Below, in pieces: positions 1 to 5,931 of a DNA stretch of 10,132 bases. The position numbers were made by a program, and so were the translations under genes. Origin of the DNA: Bacillota bacterium (lineage in GTDB: Bacteria; Bacillota_E; Sulfobacillia; Sulfobacillales; JAIMBI01); NCBI GenBank assembly GCA_021828405.1, contig JAKARZ010000059.1, positions 1-10,132 on the forward strand. Direction: 5' to 3'. Each line of letters starts with the position of its first letter. Positions within the stretch are counted from its first letter, which is position 1. The notes beneath the pieces are model-generated. The model had not been told where the DNA came from and searched no databases. It saw nothing but the letters and a program-made list of their open reading frames with translations.

Positions 1-2
1 CG

Positions 3-2120
3 CTGACGCCGCATACGCTGTTTGTGCTGACCGCTCGACCCAACCAGACAGAGTCCGCGCGCCAAAAGGCCGCCGCGGTGGCCGAGTTGTGGTCGGAAGC
101 TGGACGCCTGACCTTCCTGCAGATGCCACCGCTCCCCCCATCGGATACCCACCAGTTGGTCCGTGGACTGATGGCAGGGGCGGGTGCGGACACCGAATCA
201 TTGATTGTGGCTCTGTCCGGCGGCAATCCCCTACACGCACTGGAGCTTGTGACCGCGGTCCAGGCAGGCAAGGCGCCGGACGCGGATCAGGGGGACTTGG
301 CGCAAGCGGTCCTGTGGCGACTGAAACACCTGCGGCCTTCGGCTCAGCAGGTGCTCGAGCGGCTGGCGCTGCTCGGCACGGATACGGTGCCCCTGCAGCA
401 CCTCATCTTGGCAGACGGCCGAGGTGTCGAACTCGTCTGGCGCGACTTGGCACATCTGACGGATGCAGGCTTTGTTCGAGAGGTAAGCGACGGGTTAGGG
501 CTCCAGCTCGGACACGAGCGCCTGCGCGAAATTATCGTGGCCGCCATTCCGCCGATGCGACGGCGCGCCCACCACGCCCGCATCGCAAATGGCCTGGTTG
601 AAGACAGCAGCGACCCGCGGCGCCTCTTTGATGGTGCCACCCACTATCGGGCTGCGGGGCTGGTGGATCGGGCGGTTGCCACGTGGCTGGCGGCGGAGGA
701 GGCGGCGCGTCGGAGCGGAGACTTGGAGATGGCCGTGCACGCCCTGGAGACTGCCTTGCCCCTGCTCGAGCCAGACGTTAGGGTGCCAGCGCAAGCGCGG
801 CTGGCTGACTGGCTGCTGCAATTGGGGCGCATGGCGGAGTGCCTAGCCGTTGCCGACCTTGGCGCCGGCGAAGCCCTGGATCGCGGCCTGCTGCCGCAGT
901 ACGTGAAGCTGTCTATTCTCCGGGCCCAGGCCTACGAGCACCAGGGACGGTTCGACGAGGCCATCAAGTGGCTGGAGGCGGCAGCCAGTCTGGCACGCCA
1001 GCACGGCGACGGCGAGGGTCAGTTGGCGCTCTGGGAGCGCCTCGCGGGCATGCAGTATGAGGCAGGCGACCTGGAGGGGTGCGCGGCAACGGCCCACCGG
1101 CTTTATCGCCGTGCCGTTCAACTGGCACACTCCGGCCTGGCTGCCCAGGCGCTGAACCTGCTGGGGACGGTGGCCAACGAGCAGGGGCGTTACAACGAAG
1201 CCATCGAGCAGTATCACGCGGCGATGGACTTGCTGGATGGGGTGCAGGACAAGGTCGGTGTGCTGACCCTTCTGCAAAATGTTGGCAACGCCCACGGCGG
1301 ATCCGGTCAGACGCGGGAAGCCATCGACAGCCTGCGTCACGCCTTGAGGCTGGCGCAGTCGTGGGGGTACCGTCGGAACGTTTGCTCCATTCTGGGCAAC
1401 CTGGCGGCCCAGTACACGAGGGTCGCCCTCTGGTCCGAGGCCCTGACGTGTGCCGCCGCGTCCCTCGACGCCGCGACCAATAGCGGGTATCGGACGGCCG
1501 GGGCGTGGGCGCTGTTCGCCATCAGCCTACCCGCCTATTCCTCGGGGTGGACGGTCGAGGGATGTCAGGCCATTGGGCAAGCCATCCGCTTGGCCGAGAG
1601 CATGGGGGCGCAAGGACTATTGGCGCGCTTTTGGCTCCGGCAGGCATGGCTTTGGCGCCAAGAGGGCAATGATGTGCAAGCGCGTGACGCCGCAGTCCGT
1701 ACTGTCGAGTTGGCGGAGCAAGTTGCCCGCCCGACGCTCGCCCTCCGCGGCCAACTGCTTCAGGCCCTCTTGGCCGCCGGTCCGGACGTGTGTCTCCGAG
1801 ACCTAGCCGAGCTTCCTTATTGGACGCGAACCTGGGATCCGGTCCTGGCCTACCTCCGCTGGCAGCGTGACCCCAGCCCCAGTCGTCAAAAGGGGGTGGT
1901 GCACGAGCTCCGCCAGGGCTGGGCTCTACACCCTCACTGGATCTACACGCTCCTTTACCGAGACGTAGCGGACGGCGAGCTTCCGCCGCACAGCGTCCCG
2001 GAGCCGGAAGAGACGCTCGACCCTGGGCCTGCCGAGCTGGGGAGGCAGTTGCAGGAGGCCGAGAACGTATTCCTGGCGCCTTGGGCGGAACAGGTTCTGA
2101 GCGGCGGACAGGCGGTGTAA
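3..2120 (+). CDS. AAA/STAND-type ATPase with C-terminal TPR array, 5'-truncated by window edge
   Basis: The reading frame is open from the first bases, so the true start lies upstream and the Walker A/B part is outside the window. The visible protein begins at a hydrophobic strand ending in LTARP, typical of the sensor-1 strand of AAA_16/STAND ATPases. SGGNPLHALEL (about residues 65-75, counting the GTG at 24 as 1) is the family's SGGNP motif. A winged-helix-like segment follows (about 105-190). From about 205 to 580 there are repeated 34-40-residue helical hairpins with TPR spacing, for example AQAYEHQGRFDEAIKWLEAA and GTVANEQGRYNEAIEQYHAA. This architecture belongs to signalling ATPases such as MalT/LuxR-like or SARP-like regulators and cyclase- or kinase-linked AAA-TPR proteins. 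No C-terminal HTH is visible; the last 100 residues are unrecognised. Stop TAA at 2118. The effector domain, if any, must lie upstream. Family is solid, exact role unknown. Confidence 0.85.
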   Translation: MTPHTLFVLTARPNQTESARQKAAAVAELWSEAGRLTFLQMPPLPPSDTHQLVRGLMAGAGADTESLIVALSGGNPLHALELVTAVQAGKAPDADQGDLAQAVLWRLKHLRPSAQQVLERLALLGTDTVPLQHLILADGRGVELVWRDLAHLTDAGFVREVSDGLGLQLGHERLREIIVAAIPPMRRRAHHARIANGLVEDSSDPRRLFDGATHYRAAGLVDRAVATWLAAEEAARRSGDLEMAVHALETALPLLEPDVRVPAQARLADWLLQLGRMAECLAVADLGAGEALDRGLLPQYVKLSILRAQAYEHQGRFDEAIKWLEAAASLARQHGDGEGQLALWERLAGMQYEAGDLEGCAATAHRLYRRAVQLAHSGLAAQALNLLGTVANEQGRYNEAIEQYHAAMDLLDGVQDKVGVLTLLQNVGNAHGGSGQTREAIDSLRHALRLAQSWGYRRNVCSILGNLAAQYTRVALWSEALTCAAASLDAATNSGYRTAGAWALFAISLPAYSSGWTVEGCQAIGQAIRLAESMGAQGLLARFWLRQAWLWRQEGNDVQARDAAVRTVELAEQVARPTLALRGQLLQALLAAGPDVCLRDLAELPYWTRTWDPVLAYLRWQRDPSPSRQKGVVHELRQGWALHPHWIYTLLYRDVADGELPPHSVPEPEETLDPGPAELGRQLQEAENVFLAPWAEQVLSGGQAV

Positions 2121-2285
2121 GCTGGGCAGCGCCGACGGGCGATGGCACCGTGACCTTGCGCTGGCGCCCTCGCCGAGTGCTTCGAAGCGTCCCCCTGGAT
2201 CTGCGGCCTGTCCCCCGCCTCCCGTGCAAGCCCATCCACCCCGGGAGTTCTGCGCCACACCGGGCCCGAAACGCCGCCAGCACAC

Positions 2286-2319
2286 TGTGGCGGGGGCGTT
2301 CCCCCCCGCGCCTGCCACA
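2286..2319. repeat. GC-rich hairpin downstream of the ATPase-TPR gene
   Basis: TGTGGC at 2286-2291 pairs with GCCACA at 2314-2319, and an inner GGGGG/CCCCC stem closes a short loop, with unpaired bases on the right side. It lies 166 bases after the ATPase-TPR stop. There is no U-tract on either strand, so it is not a canonical terminator, although it could slow or protect transcript ends. The remaining sequence from 2121 to 2387 shows no ribosome binding site with a plausible coding frame; the open frames there are GC-rich shadows. Confidence 0.35.
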
Positions 2320-2387
2320 TCATCGGAAGGTCCTCCTCACGCGCGCGGGCCATCTTGCGCGAGCTGGTCCGCTGCGTAAGATGCCCC

Positions 2388-2420
2388 TGACGCACTCCCA
2401 CGGCTAAAGCCGTGGGGTTC
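2388..2420 (-). mobile_element. IS200/IS605 (IS1341/TnpB-type) right-end hairpin remnant
   Basis: Read on the minus strand, the motif GAACCCCACGGCTTTAGCC continues as a perfect 8-bp stem: CCCACGGC at 2397-2404 pairs with GCCGTGGG at 2409-2416 around a 4-base loop. It is followed by GTGCGTCA, ending near 2388. From general knowledge, imperfect versions of 'AGAACCCCACGGCTTTAGCCGTGGGG...TCAA' form the right end of many TnpB-carrying IS605-family elements, and the same hairpin ends the omega-RNA. No tnpA or tnpB reading frame remains; the next gene upstream on this strand is an unrelated TM2 protein. I therefore read it as an end left after internal loss. A left end was not found. Confidence 0.55.
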
Positions 2421-2655
2421 TACCGGAGGACCCGATTGCGCCTTTTCCGGGCTCTCCTGGCCCTATGGCCCCCGTACAACATCCCGGACCTCAGCACCAT
2501 GGCTTCCACGAGTTCCGACCGTGGCGCCGGCTTTCGCCGCGACGGACTCCGACCCCTCTCAGGGTGTCCCGGCTCAAACGGGATCTCGTCCGTTGCTGCC
2601 GCCCATGCGCCGCGTCCGGGAGGGCGTCCCCACCATGACTTCTTCGCGCATGGCC

Positions 2656-2708
2656 CGAGGTGTTCACCTCGCTTACATAGCGAGTGCCCCTCCCGCAAGG
2701 AGGGGCAC
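2656..2708. repeat. Cluster of overlapping perfect hairpins
   Basis: GTGCCCCTCC (2684-2693) and GGAGGGGCAC (2699-2708) form a perfect 10-bp stem around a CGCAA loop. Immediately left, CTCGC (2668-2672) pairs with GCGAG (2680-2684), and CGAGGTG (2656-2662) pairs with CACCTCG (2665-2671) around two bases. The last two are mutually exclusive. They sit 40-90 bases beyond the stop of the minus-strand TM2 gene. They could shape its transcript end, but there is no U-tract for intrinsic termination. They may instead be part of the candidate omega-RNA. Confidence 0.5.
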
Positions 2709-2746
2709 AAGAGTCGTGCAGGCTTCCGGGCTGCCCTCGGCAAACG

Positions 2747-3154
2747 CTACTCTGCGCCGGGCGGAGGAGAGACCGGATCAGGGGGTGACGTCGCTGTGTC
2801 GGCGGCGCCCACCGAGGAAAGCGTGGGGGTCACCGTGGACGTGACCGTGGTGGTCAACATCGCCGGCCCCGCCATCCCGGGAATGAGGAAGAGGTCCACC
2901 AACAGCCAAATCCAGAGAGGTATCAAGAAAATCAGGCCAAGCCCCAGCACGGCCAGCAGAACGTATCCCACGACACCGAGCAGCAATTGCGCGATGCCCG
3001 AGCCAATGCGCCCCAGGTAGAAACGATGCACGCCCAGTTGTCCCAAGAAGAACCACAGCAGATACGCCACCAGGATGTTTCTCGGCGACACTTGTACCGT
3101 GGTGGAGGTGGTCAGGTTCTGCGGAGGGTACCCCACTTCATCCGCCTTTCTCAA
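2747..3154 (-). CDS. TM2-domain membrane protein
   Basis: The 135-residue product contains a complete TM2 domain. A first membrane helix (about residues 28-42, AYLLWFFLGQ) is followed by the hallmark GVHRFYLGR at 41-49, a Gly-rich turn, and a second hydrophobic stretch (55-91) ending in WLLVDLFLIPGM (83-94). TM2 proteins are small two-helix membrane proteins of mostly unknown function in bacteria. The tail after residue 95 is an unusual Thr/Ser/Pro-rich stretch of about 40 residues and lacks charge, so it may be a recent extension. The start given is a TTG without a nearby ribosome binding site. A GTG at 3136 is preceded by AAAGG eight bases upstream and would shorten the protein by six residues; I consider it the better start. 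Convergent with the ATPase-TPR gene; 196 bases from the dehydrogenase gene upstream. Confidence 0.85.
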   Translation of the reverse strand: MRKADEVGYPPQNLTTSTTVQVSPRNILVAYLLWFFLGQLGVHRFYLGRIGSGIAQLLLGVVGYVLLAVLGLGLIFLIPLWIWLLVDLFLIPGMAGPAMLTTTVTSTVTPTLSSVGAADTATSPPDPVSPPPGAE

Positions 3155-3230
3155 TGCACGGCCCTACGTCGAACTCCGTTCCTTTCTACCACGAATCCAA
3201 CTGTTCCGTCCTTAAACAAGAACGATTTCA

Positions 3231-3272
3231 GATCACGCCGAGTGATCGCGACGGCTGTCGCCTCCTGACAGC
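3231..3272. repeat. Two short inverted repeats between dehydrogenase and TM2 genes
   Basis: GATCAC (3231-3236) and GTGATC (3242-3247) flank GCCGA; GCTGTC (3254-3259) and GACAGC (3267-3272) flank seven bases. On the minus strand both follow the dehydrogenase stop (3351) and the second is followed by a T-rich but interrupted stretch (ATCGTTCTTGTTT). They could be a weak terminator for the dehydrogenase or a regulatory site in front of the TM2 gene. The rest of 3155-3350 shows no coding frame with a ribosome binding site. Confidence 0.35.
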
Positions 3273-3350
3273 GGAGTTGGCACATGTATTCGCGAGCGTC
3301 GGTGGAGACGGGACCTCATGTCACGGCGGGGCGAGGCATGCCGCCCGCGG

Positions 3351-4790
3351 CTAAGGCCCGTAGTACACGGCGCACGTTTTCGTCTCGGAGTAGAAGTCGA
3401 GCGCAGCCGACCCCTGCTCCCGGCTGTGCGTGCTCGACTGCTTCATGCCGCCAAACGGGGCGGCATACTCCACGCCGGCGGTTTCCTGGTTCACCCGCAC
3501 CATTCCCACCGCGGCCTGCTCCATGAACGCCAGCCCTTGCGCTAAGTTGGCGGTGAAGACGGCGGCGCTGAGGCCATACACCGTCTGATTGCACAGCGCC
3601 ACCGCCTCGTCGAAGTCGCGCGCGGGGAGCGCCACCGCCAGCGGGCCAAAGATTTCGTCCTGCACCAGCACATCGTCGGCCGCGACATCGGCCACCACCG
3701 TCGGGCGCACGTAGTAGCCGGCCTCCCAATCGACGCCGTCCTGCGGCGCCGCCGCGATCGTGCGCGCCCTTCTTGCGCGCGCCTCATAGCCCGTCACCTT
3801 CCGGAACTGGTTCAGAGAGGCCACCGGCCCCACGTAGGTCTGGGGATCCCGCGCGGCACCCACCCGCACTGCGGCCATGGCAGCCGCAAGCGCCTGCTCG
3901 AAGGCGGGGAAAATCGCGCCGTCCACGATGATACGGCTGGTGGCCGTGCATTTTTGGCCCGCCGACCGGAATGCCCCGCTGACGATGGCAGGCACGGCCA
4001 GCGCCAGATTGGCGTCCGCCAACACCACCGCCGCGTTCTTGCCGCCCATCTCCACCTGGCATTTGATGTTGCGCCGCGCGGCCTGGGACGCCACCCCCAT
4101 GCCGGTGGCCGCCGAGCCCGTGAAGCTTATCCCGTCGACGGCGCCCTCCTCCACCATCCACTGGCCCACCCGCGAGCCGCGGCCAATCACCAGGTTGAGC
4201 GCACCGGCAGGCAGCCCGCCCGCCGCCAGCAGTTCCGTCAGCCGCATGGCCGTCAGCGAAGCGTCCTCGGCCGGCTTCCACACCACCGTGTTTCCGCAGA
4301 TCAGGGCCGGGGCGACCTTCCACAGCGGAATCGCGACGGGAAAGTTCCACGGCGTGATCACCCCCACCACCCCGAGCGGCACTCGGGTCGTGTACTGCAG
4401 AACCTGGGGCTGGCTGTGAGGGATGACGCTGCCCACCGCCCGCATGCCCTCCCCGGCGTAGTACCGCAGGATCTGCACGCCTCGGGCAACTTCCCCGACC
4501 ATCTCCGTGATGGGCTTGCCCATCTCACGGCTGCCCAGCTCCGCGAGCTCCGCCTGGTGGGCCTCCACCACGTCCGCCAATCGGCGGAGATGCTCCCCGC
4601 GCGCGGCAAGCGGTGTGGCGGCCCACCCGCGAGCCGCCTTGTGTGCCGCGTCGCATGCCCGTGCCATCTCGTCGGCCTCCGACAAGTGCAAGACACCCAC
4701 CTGCTCCGATCGCTGTGACGGATCCCACACCCCCATGGTCTCGCCCTGAGGCGTCACCCACTCCCCGCCGATCCAATTCCGAGATTCCAT
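3351..4790 (-). CDS. NAD(P)-dependent aldehyde dehydrogenase, 2,5-dioxovalerate (KGSA) dehydrogenase-like
   Basis: A full-length 479-residue ALDH-superfamily enzyme, which oxidises an aldehyde to a carboxylate with NAD(P)+. Visible signatures: ITPWNFP with Asn149, WKPAE (Lys172), FTGS (223-226), VEMGGKN with general base Glu247, GQKCTATSR with nucleophile Cys281, and DEIFGP with Glu379. The 34-residue Glu-Cys spacing is normal for the superfamily. The end, with ETAGVEYAAPFGG followed by SREQGSAALDFYSETKT, resembles bacterial alpha-ketoglutarate-semialdehyde (2,5-dioxovalerate) dehydrogenases of sugar-acid breakdown; that subfamily assignment is my inference. The start is well supported: GGAGGAGG at 4799-4806 lies eight bases before ATG. 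The loop at residues 336-346 (ARARRAR) looks like a two-frameshift patch but does not break the frame. Its upstream neighbour on the same strand is a dead LacI-type regulator, probably once its repressor. Confidence 0.92.
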   Translation of the reverse strand: MESRNWIGGEWVTPQGETMGVWDPSQRSEQVGVLHLSEADEMARACDAAHKAARGWAATPLAARGEHLRRLADVVEAHQAELAELGSREMGKPITEMVGEVARGVQILRYYAGEGMRAVGSVIPHSQPQVLQYTTRVPLGVVGVITPWNFPVAIPLWKVAPALICGNTVVWKPAEDASLTAMRLTELLAAGGLPAGALNLVIGRGSRVGQWMVEEGAVDGISFTGSAATGMGVASQAARRNIKCQVEMGGKNAAVVLADANLALAVPAIVSGAFRSAGQKCTATSRIIVDGAIFPAFEQALAAAMAAVRVGAARDPQTYVGPVASLNQFRKVTGYEARARRARTIAAAPQDGVDWEAGYYVRPTVVADVAADDVLVQDEIFGPLAVALPARDFDEAVALCNQTVYGLSAAVFTANLAQGLAFMEQAAVGMVRVNQETAGVEYAAPFGGMKQSSTHSREQGSAALDFYSETKTCAVYYGP

Positions 4791-4841
4791 CCCGCAAGCC
4801 TCCTCCGTCGATCTTCGCCATGCCTAGTGGGACACTGATTC

Positions 4842-4856
4842 TTGGAAAGCGTTCAA
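4842..4856. promoter_or_regulatory. Possible LacI-family operator upstream of the dehydrogenase
   Basis: TTGGAAAGCGTTCAA is an imperfect inverted repeat (TTG...CAA ends) of the general type bound by LacI-family proteins, whose sites commonly read TTGnAAnCGnTTnCAA. One half matches well and the other appears one base short. It lies 52-66 bases upstream of the dehydrogenase ATG, in the 71-base gap after the regulator pseudogene, where a promoter-proximal operator is expected. No good -35/-10 pair was seen in this gap, so the dehydrogenase may be transcribed from the regulator's promoter. Confidence 0.3.
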
Positions 4857-4866
4857 ACCGCCTACC

Positions 4867-4890
4867 ATCCACGGCGCATGGGCCGTGGAT
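4867..4890. repeat. Perfect 9-bp hairpin at the end of the lacI-type pseudogene
   Basis: ATCCACGGC (4867-4875) and GCCGTGGAT (4882-4890) pair perfectly around GCATGG. It covers the last codons of the regulator pseudogene (stop at 4862-4864). There is no U-tract on the minus strand, so it is a structure that might separate regulator and dehydrogenase expression rather than a standard terminator. Confidence 0.55.
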
Positions 4891-4904
4891 CCCCGGATGA
4901 TGGT

Positions 4905-4936
4905 GGGAGCGTCCATCTGGCGGCAGATGGGCTCCC
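4905..4936. repeat. 13-bp stem-loop with 2-base bulge inside the pseudogene 3' end
   Basis: GGGAGC (4905-4910) pairs with GCTCCC (4931-4936), and CCATCTG (4913-4919) with CAGATGG (4924-4930), around a GCGG loop, leaving only GT (4911-4912) unpaired. This is much stronger than expected inside a coding region. It lies 14 bases from the neighbouring 9-bp hairpin. Confidence 0.55.
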
Positions 4937-5757
4937 GAGGGGCTCCGCGACGCGGCGGAGCAAGAGGTCCACCGCCGCCGACACCATGCCGCCTAAGGGC
5001 TGAATAGCCATGGCGAGGTCGTAGGACGACCATCTCGGCATCTCGACCCCATTGAAGCTCACCACCCACAGATCGCCCGGAACCGCCATGCCTTGCGCGC
5101 GAGCCGCGTCCAGCACGGCGAACGCCATCAGGTCGGCCACCACCAGCCATAGCTCCCGTGCCAAAAGTGCCATGGCCGCCTCGTAGGCCCCATCGTAGGA
5201 CAACTGGCCGTCCACCGTGGAGACTGGAGCCGCCCCGCCGCTTTCACACCTGCGGTGAAACCCGCGCAGGCACCCGCGGGGCCTCCGACCAGCGCGATGC
5301 GGCGCCGCCCGGGTCAGCAACACCCAGGGGCCCTGGCTCTGGTGGCCGCTTCCAGCGCCGCCGAGTCGCGGACGCGGAAACCAACCCACCCACCACGTGC
5401 TCGTTGATTGCTTCGATGGCCGCGGGTTGCCCATGTCGGCGCCGACCCACACCATGAGGCGTTGCTGGCGCCGACTCACTTCCGCCGCCAGGCCGGCCGA
5501 CAGCTTCTGGTAGAACGGGTTGGCCAGGTTGTCCACCACCACGTCCATGGGAATGCCACGCATCAGGACAGCCAGTTCGGCGTGTAGCCAATGGCGGCGA
5601 GCACCGCCAGGACTTGCTGGCGAGCCGACGCTCGCACGCGAGGATTTCCACGCAGGACACGCGACACGGGGGCTTTGCGACACCCCGGCCTTGAGAGCGC
5701 TGTCGCGATTCGTCAGCGTTGGGGACATCACCCCCCTCCCTGCGGAGCCACGAGAAG

Positions 5758-5771
5758 AGACTACGTAGTCT
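5758..5771. promoter_or_regulatory. Perfect 14-bp CG-centred palindrome, probable LacI-type autoregulatory operator
   Basis: AGACTACGTAGTCT is its own reverse complement. LacI-family operators are typically palindromes centred on CG, as here. It begins two bases after the -10 box of the minus-strand promoter (5773-5778), so it covers the predicted transcription start, and it lies about 30 bases upstream of the lacI-type pseudogene ATG. This is a classical place for autorepression. The binding protein is inferred from position and symmetry only. Confidence 0.55.
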
Positions 5772-5772
5772 T

Positions 5773-5801
5773 AGCATAAGGCTTTGCTGGGGGTGTGTCC
5801 A
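5773..5801 (-). promoter_or_regulatory. Sigma-A/sigma-70-type promoter of the lacI-type pseudogene
   Basis: On the minus strand, TGGACA (5801-5796, five of six to TTGACA) is followed by exactly 17 bases and TATGCT (5778-5773, four of six to TATAAT). Transcription would begin near 5766, giving a leader of about 38 bases before the ATG at 5728. It could also feed the downstream dehydrogenase. Confidence 0.55.
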
Positions 5802-5866
5802 GGGACCGATGCGGCAACGCTCGTCGCTTTCGCTCGCATACGGCCGGACGGCCTGGCAGCGCGCAG

Positions 5867-5914
5867 CCACTCGGGGCTGTCCGAGTGGTTACCCGGGCGG
5901 ATCCACGGTAAAAT
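5867..5914 (+). promoter_or_regulatory. Possible promoter with overlapping 8-bp inverted repeat for the membrane methyltransferase
   Basis: TAAAAT at 5909-5914 is five of six to the -10 consensus; the -35 position 17 bases upstream (5886-5891, TGGTTA) is poor. CCACTCGG (5867-5874) and CCGAGTGG (5881-5888) form a perfect 8-bp inverted repeat that touches this -35 position, so it could be an activator or repressor site. Transcription would start only about 11 bases before the chosen GTG. The remainder of the divergent gap (5802-5866) shows nothing recognisable. Confidence 0.35.
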
Positions 5915-5931
5915 GGGAGCGGGGACTTGCG

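Larger units (their letters stand above)
2388..2745 (-). ncRNA. Candidate orphan omega-RNA / degraded tnpB 3' region
   Basis: In TnpB elements the omega-RNA covers the end of tnpB and the right end, stopping at the right-end hairpin; the flanking DNA acts as guide. Here the minus-strand stretch leading to the right-end hairpin (2397-2416) has several strong stems: a 10-bp perfect stem at 2684-2708, CTCGC/GCGAG at 2668-2684, and a 7-bp CGAGGTG/CACCTCG stem at 2656-2671. A fragment reading EVNTSGHA on the minus strand near 2665 vaguely resembles the end of TnpB proteins, but I cannot establish homology by eye. If functional, the guide would start near 2387 and run leftward on the minus strand. 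The tnpB gene is absent, so any activity would need a TnpB supplied elsewhere. A tentative call. Confidence 0.3.
4862..5728 (-). pseudogene. LacI-family transcriptional regulator, multiply frameshifted
   Basis: Homology is clear but scattered over three frames. ATG at 5728 follows GGGAGG and begins MSPTLTNRDSALKAGVSQS. After a run of five C's (plus-strand G's 5668-5672) the helix-turn-helix continues in another frame as VSRVLRGNPRVRASARQQV...IGYTPNWLS and meets a stop. The periplasmic-binding-like core resumes in the first frame with VVVDNLANPFYQKL, shifts near 5430 to AAIEAINEHVVGGLVSAS, and again near 5365. RIALVGGPAG then lies in a different frame from the C-terminal DLMAFAVLDAARAQGMAVPGD and SYDLAMAIQPLGGM. 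Part of the core between VLLTRAAP and RIALVGG is missing, and the usual FD is FN. At least five frame changes are needed, so no functional repressor can be made. Its position suggests it once controlled itself and the downstream dehydrogenase. Confidence 0.88.

Noticed and set aside
2412..3020. 202-codon plus-strand open frame across the TM2 gene and the IS605 remnant
   Set aside because: No ribosome binding site, arginine/serine-rich low-complexity product, and it is antisense to the convincing TM2 domain.
3954..4718. 254-codon plus-strand open frame opposite the aldehyde dehydrogenase
   Set aside because: Antisense shadow of a gene with intact catalytic motifs; His/Arg-rich low-complexity product.
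4842..4856. CcpA cre site reading of TTGGAAAGCGTTCAA
   Set aside because: The central CG falls one base off the cre consensus, so only a general LacI-family resemblance can be claimed.
5244..5870. 208-codon minus-strand open frame overlapping the regulator pseudogene
   Set aside because: It is an alternative frame of the LacI-type pseudogene; only fragments match the family, and its start lies upstream of the predicted transcription start.
5719..5931. Longer N-terminus for the membrane methyltransferase
   Set aside because: The added residues are not membrane-like, overlap the regulator promoter and operator, and include no ribosome binding site; GTG 5932 gives a normal family length.
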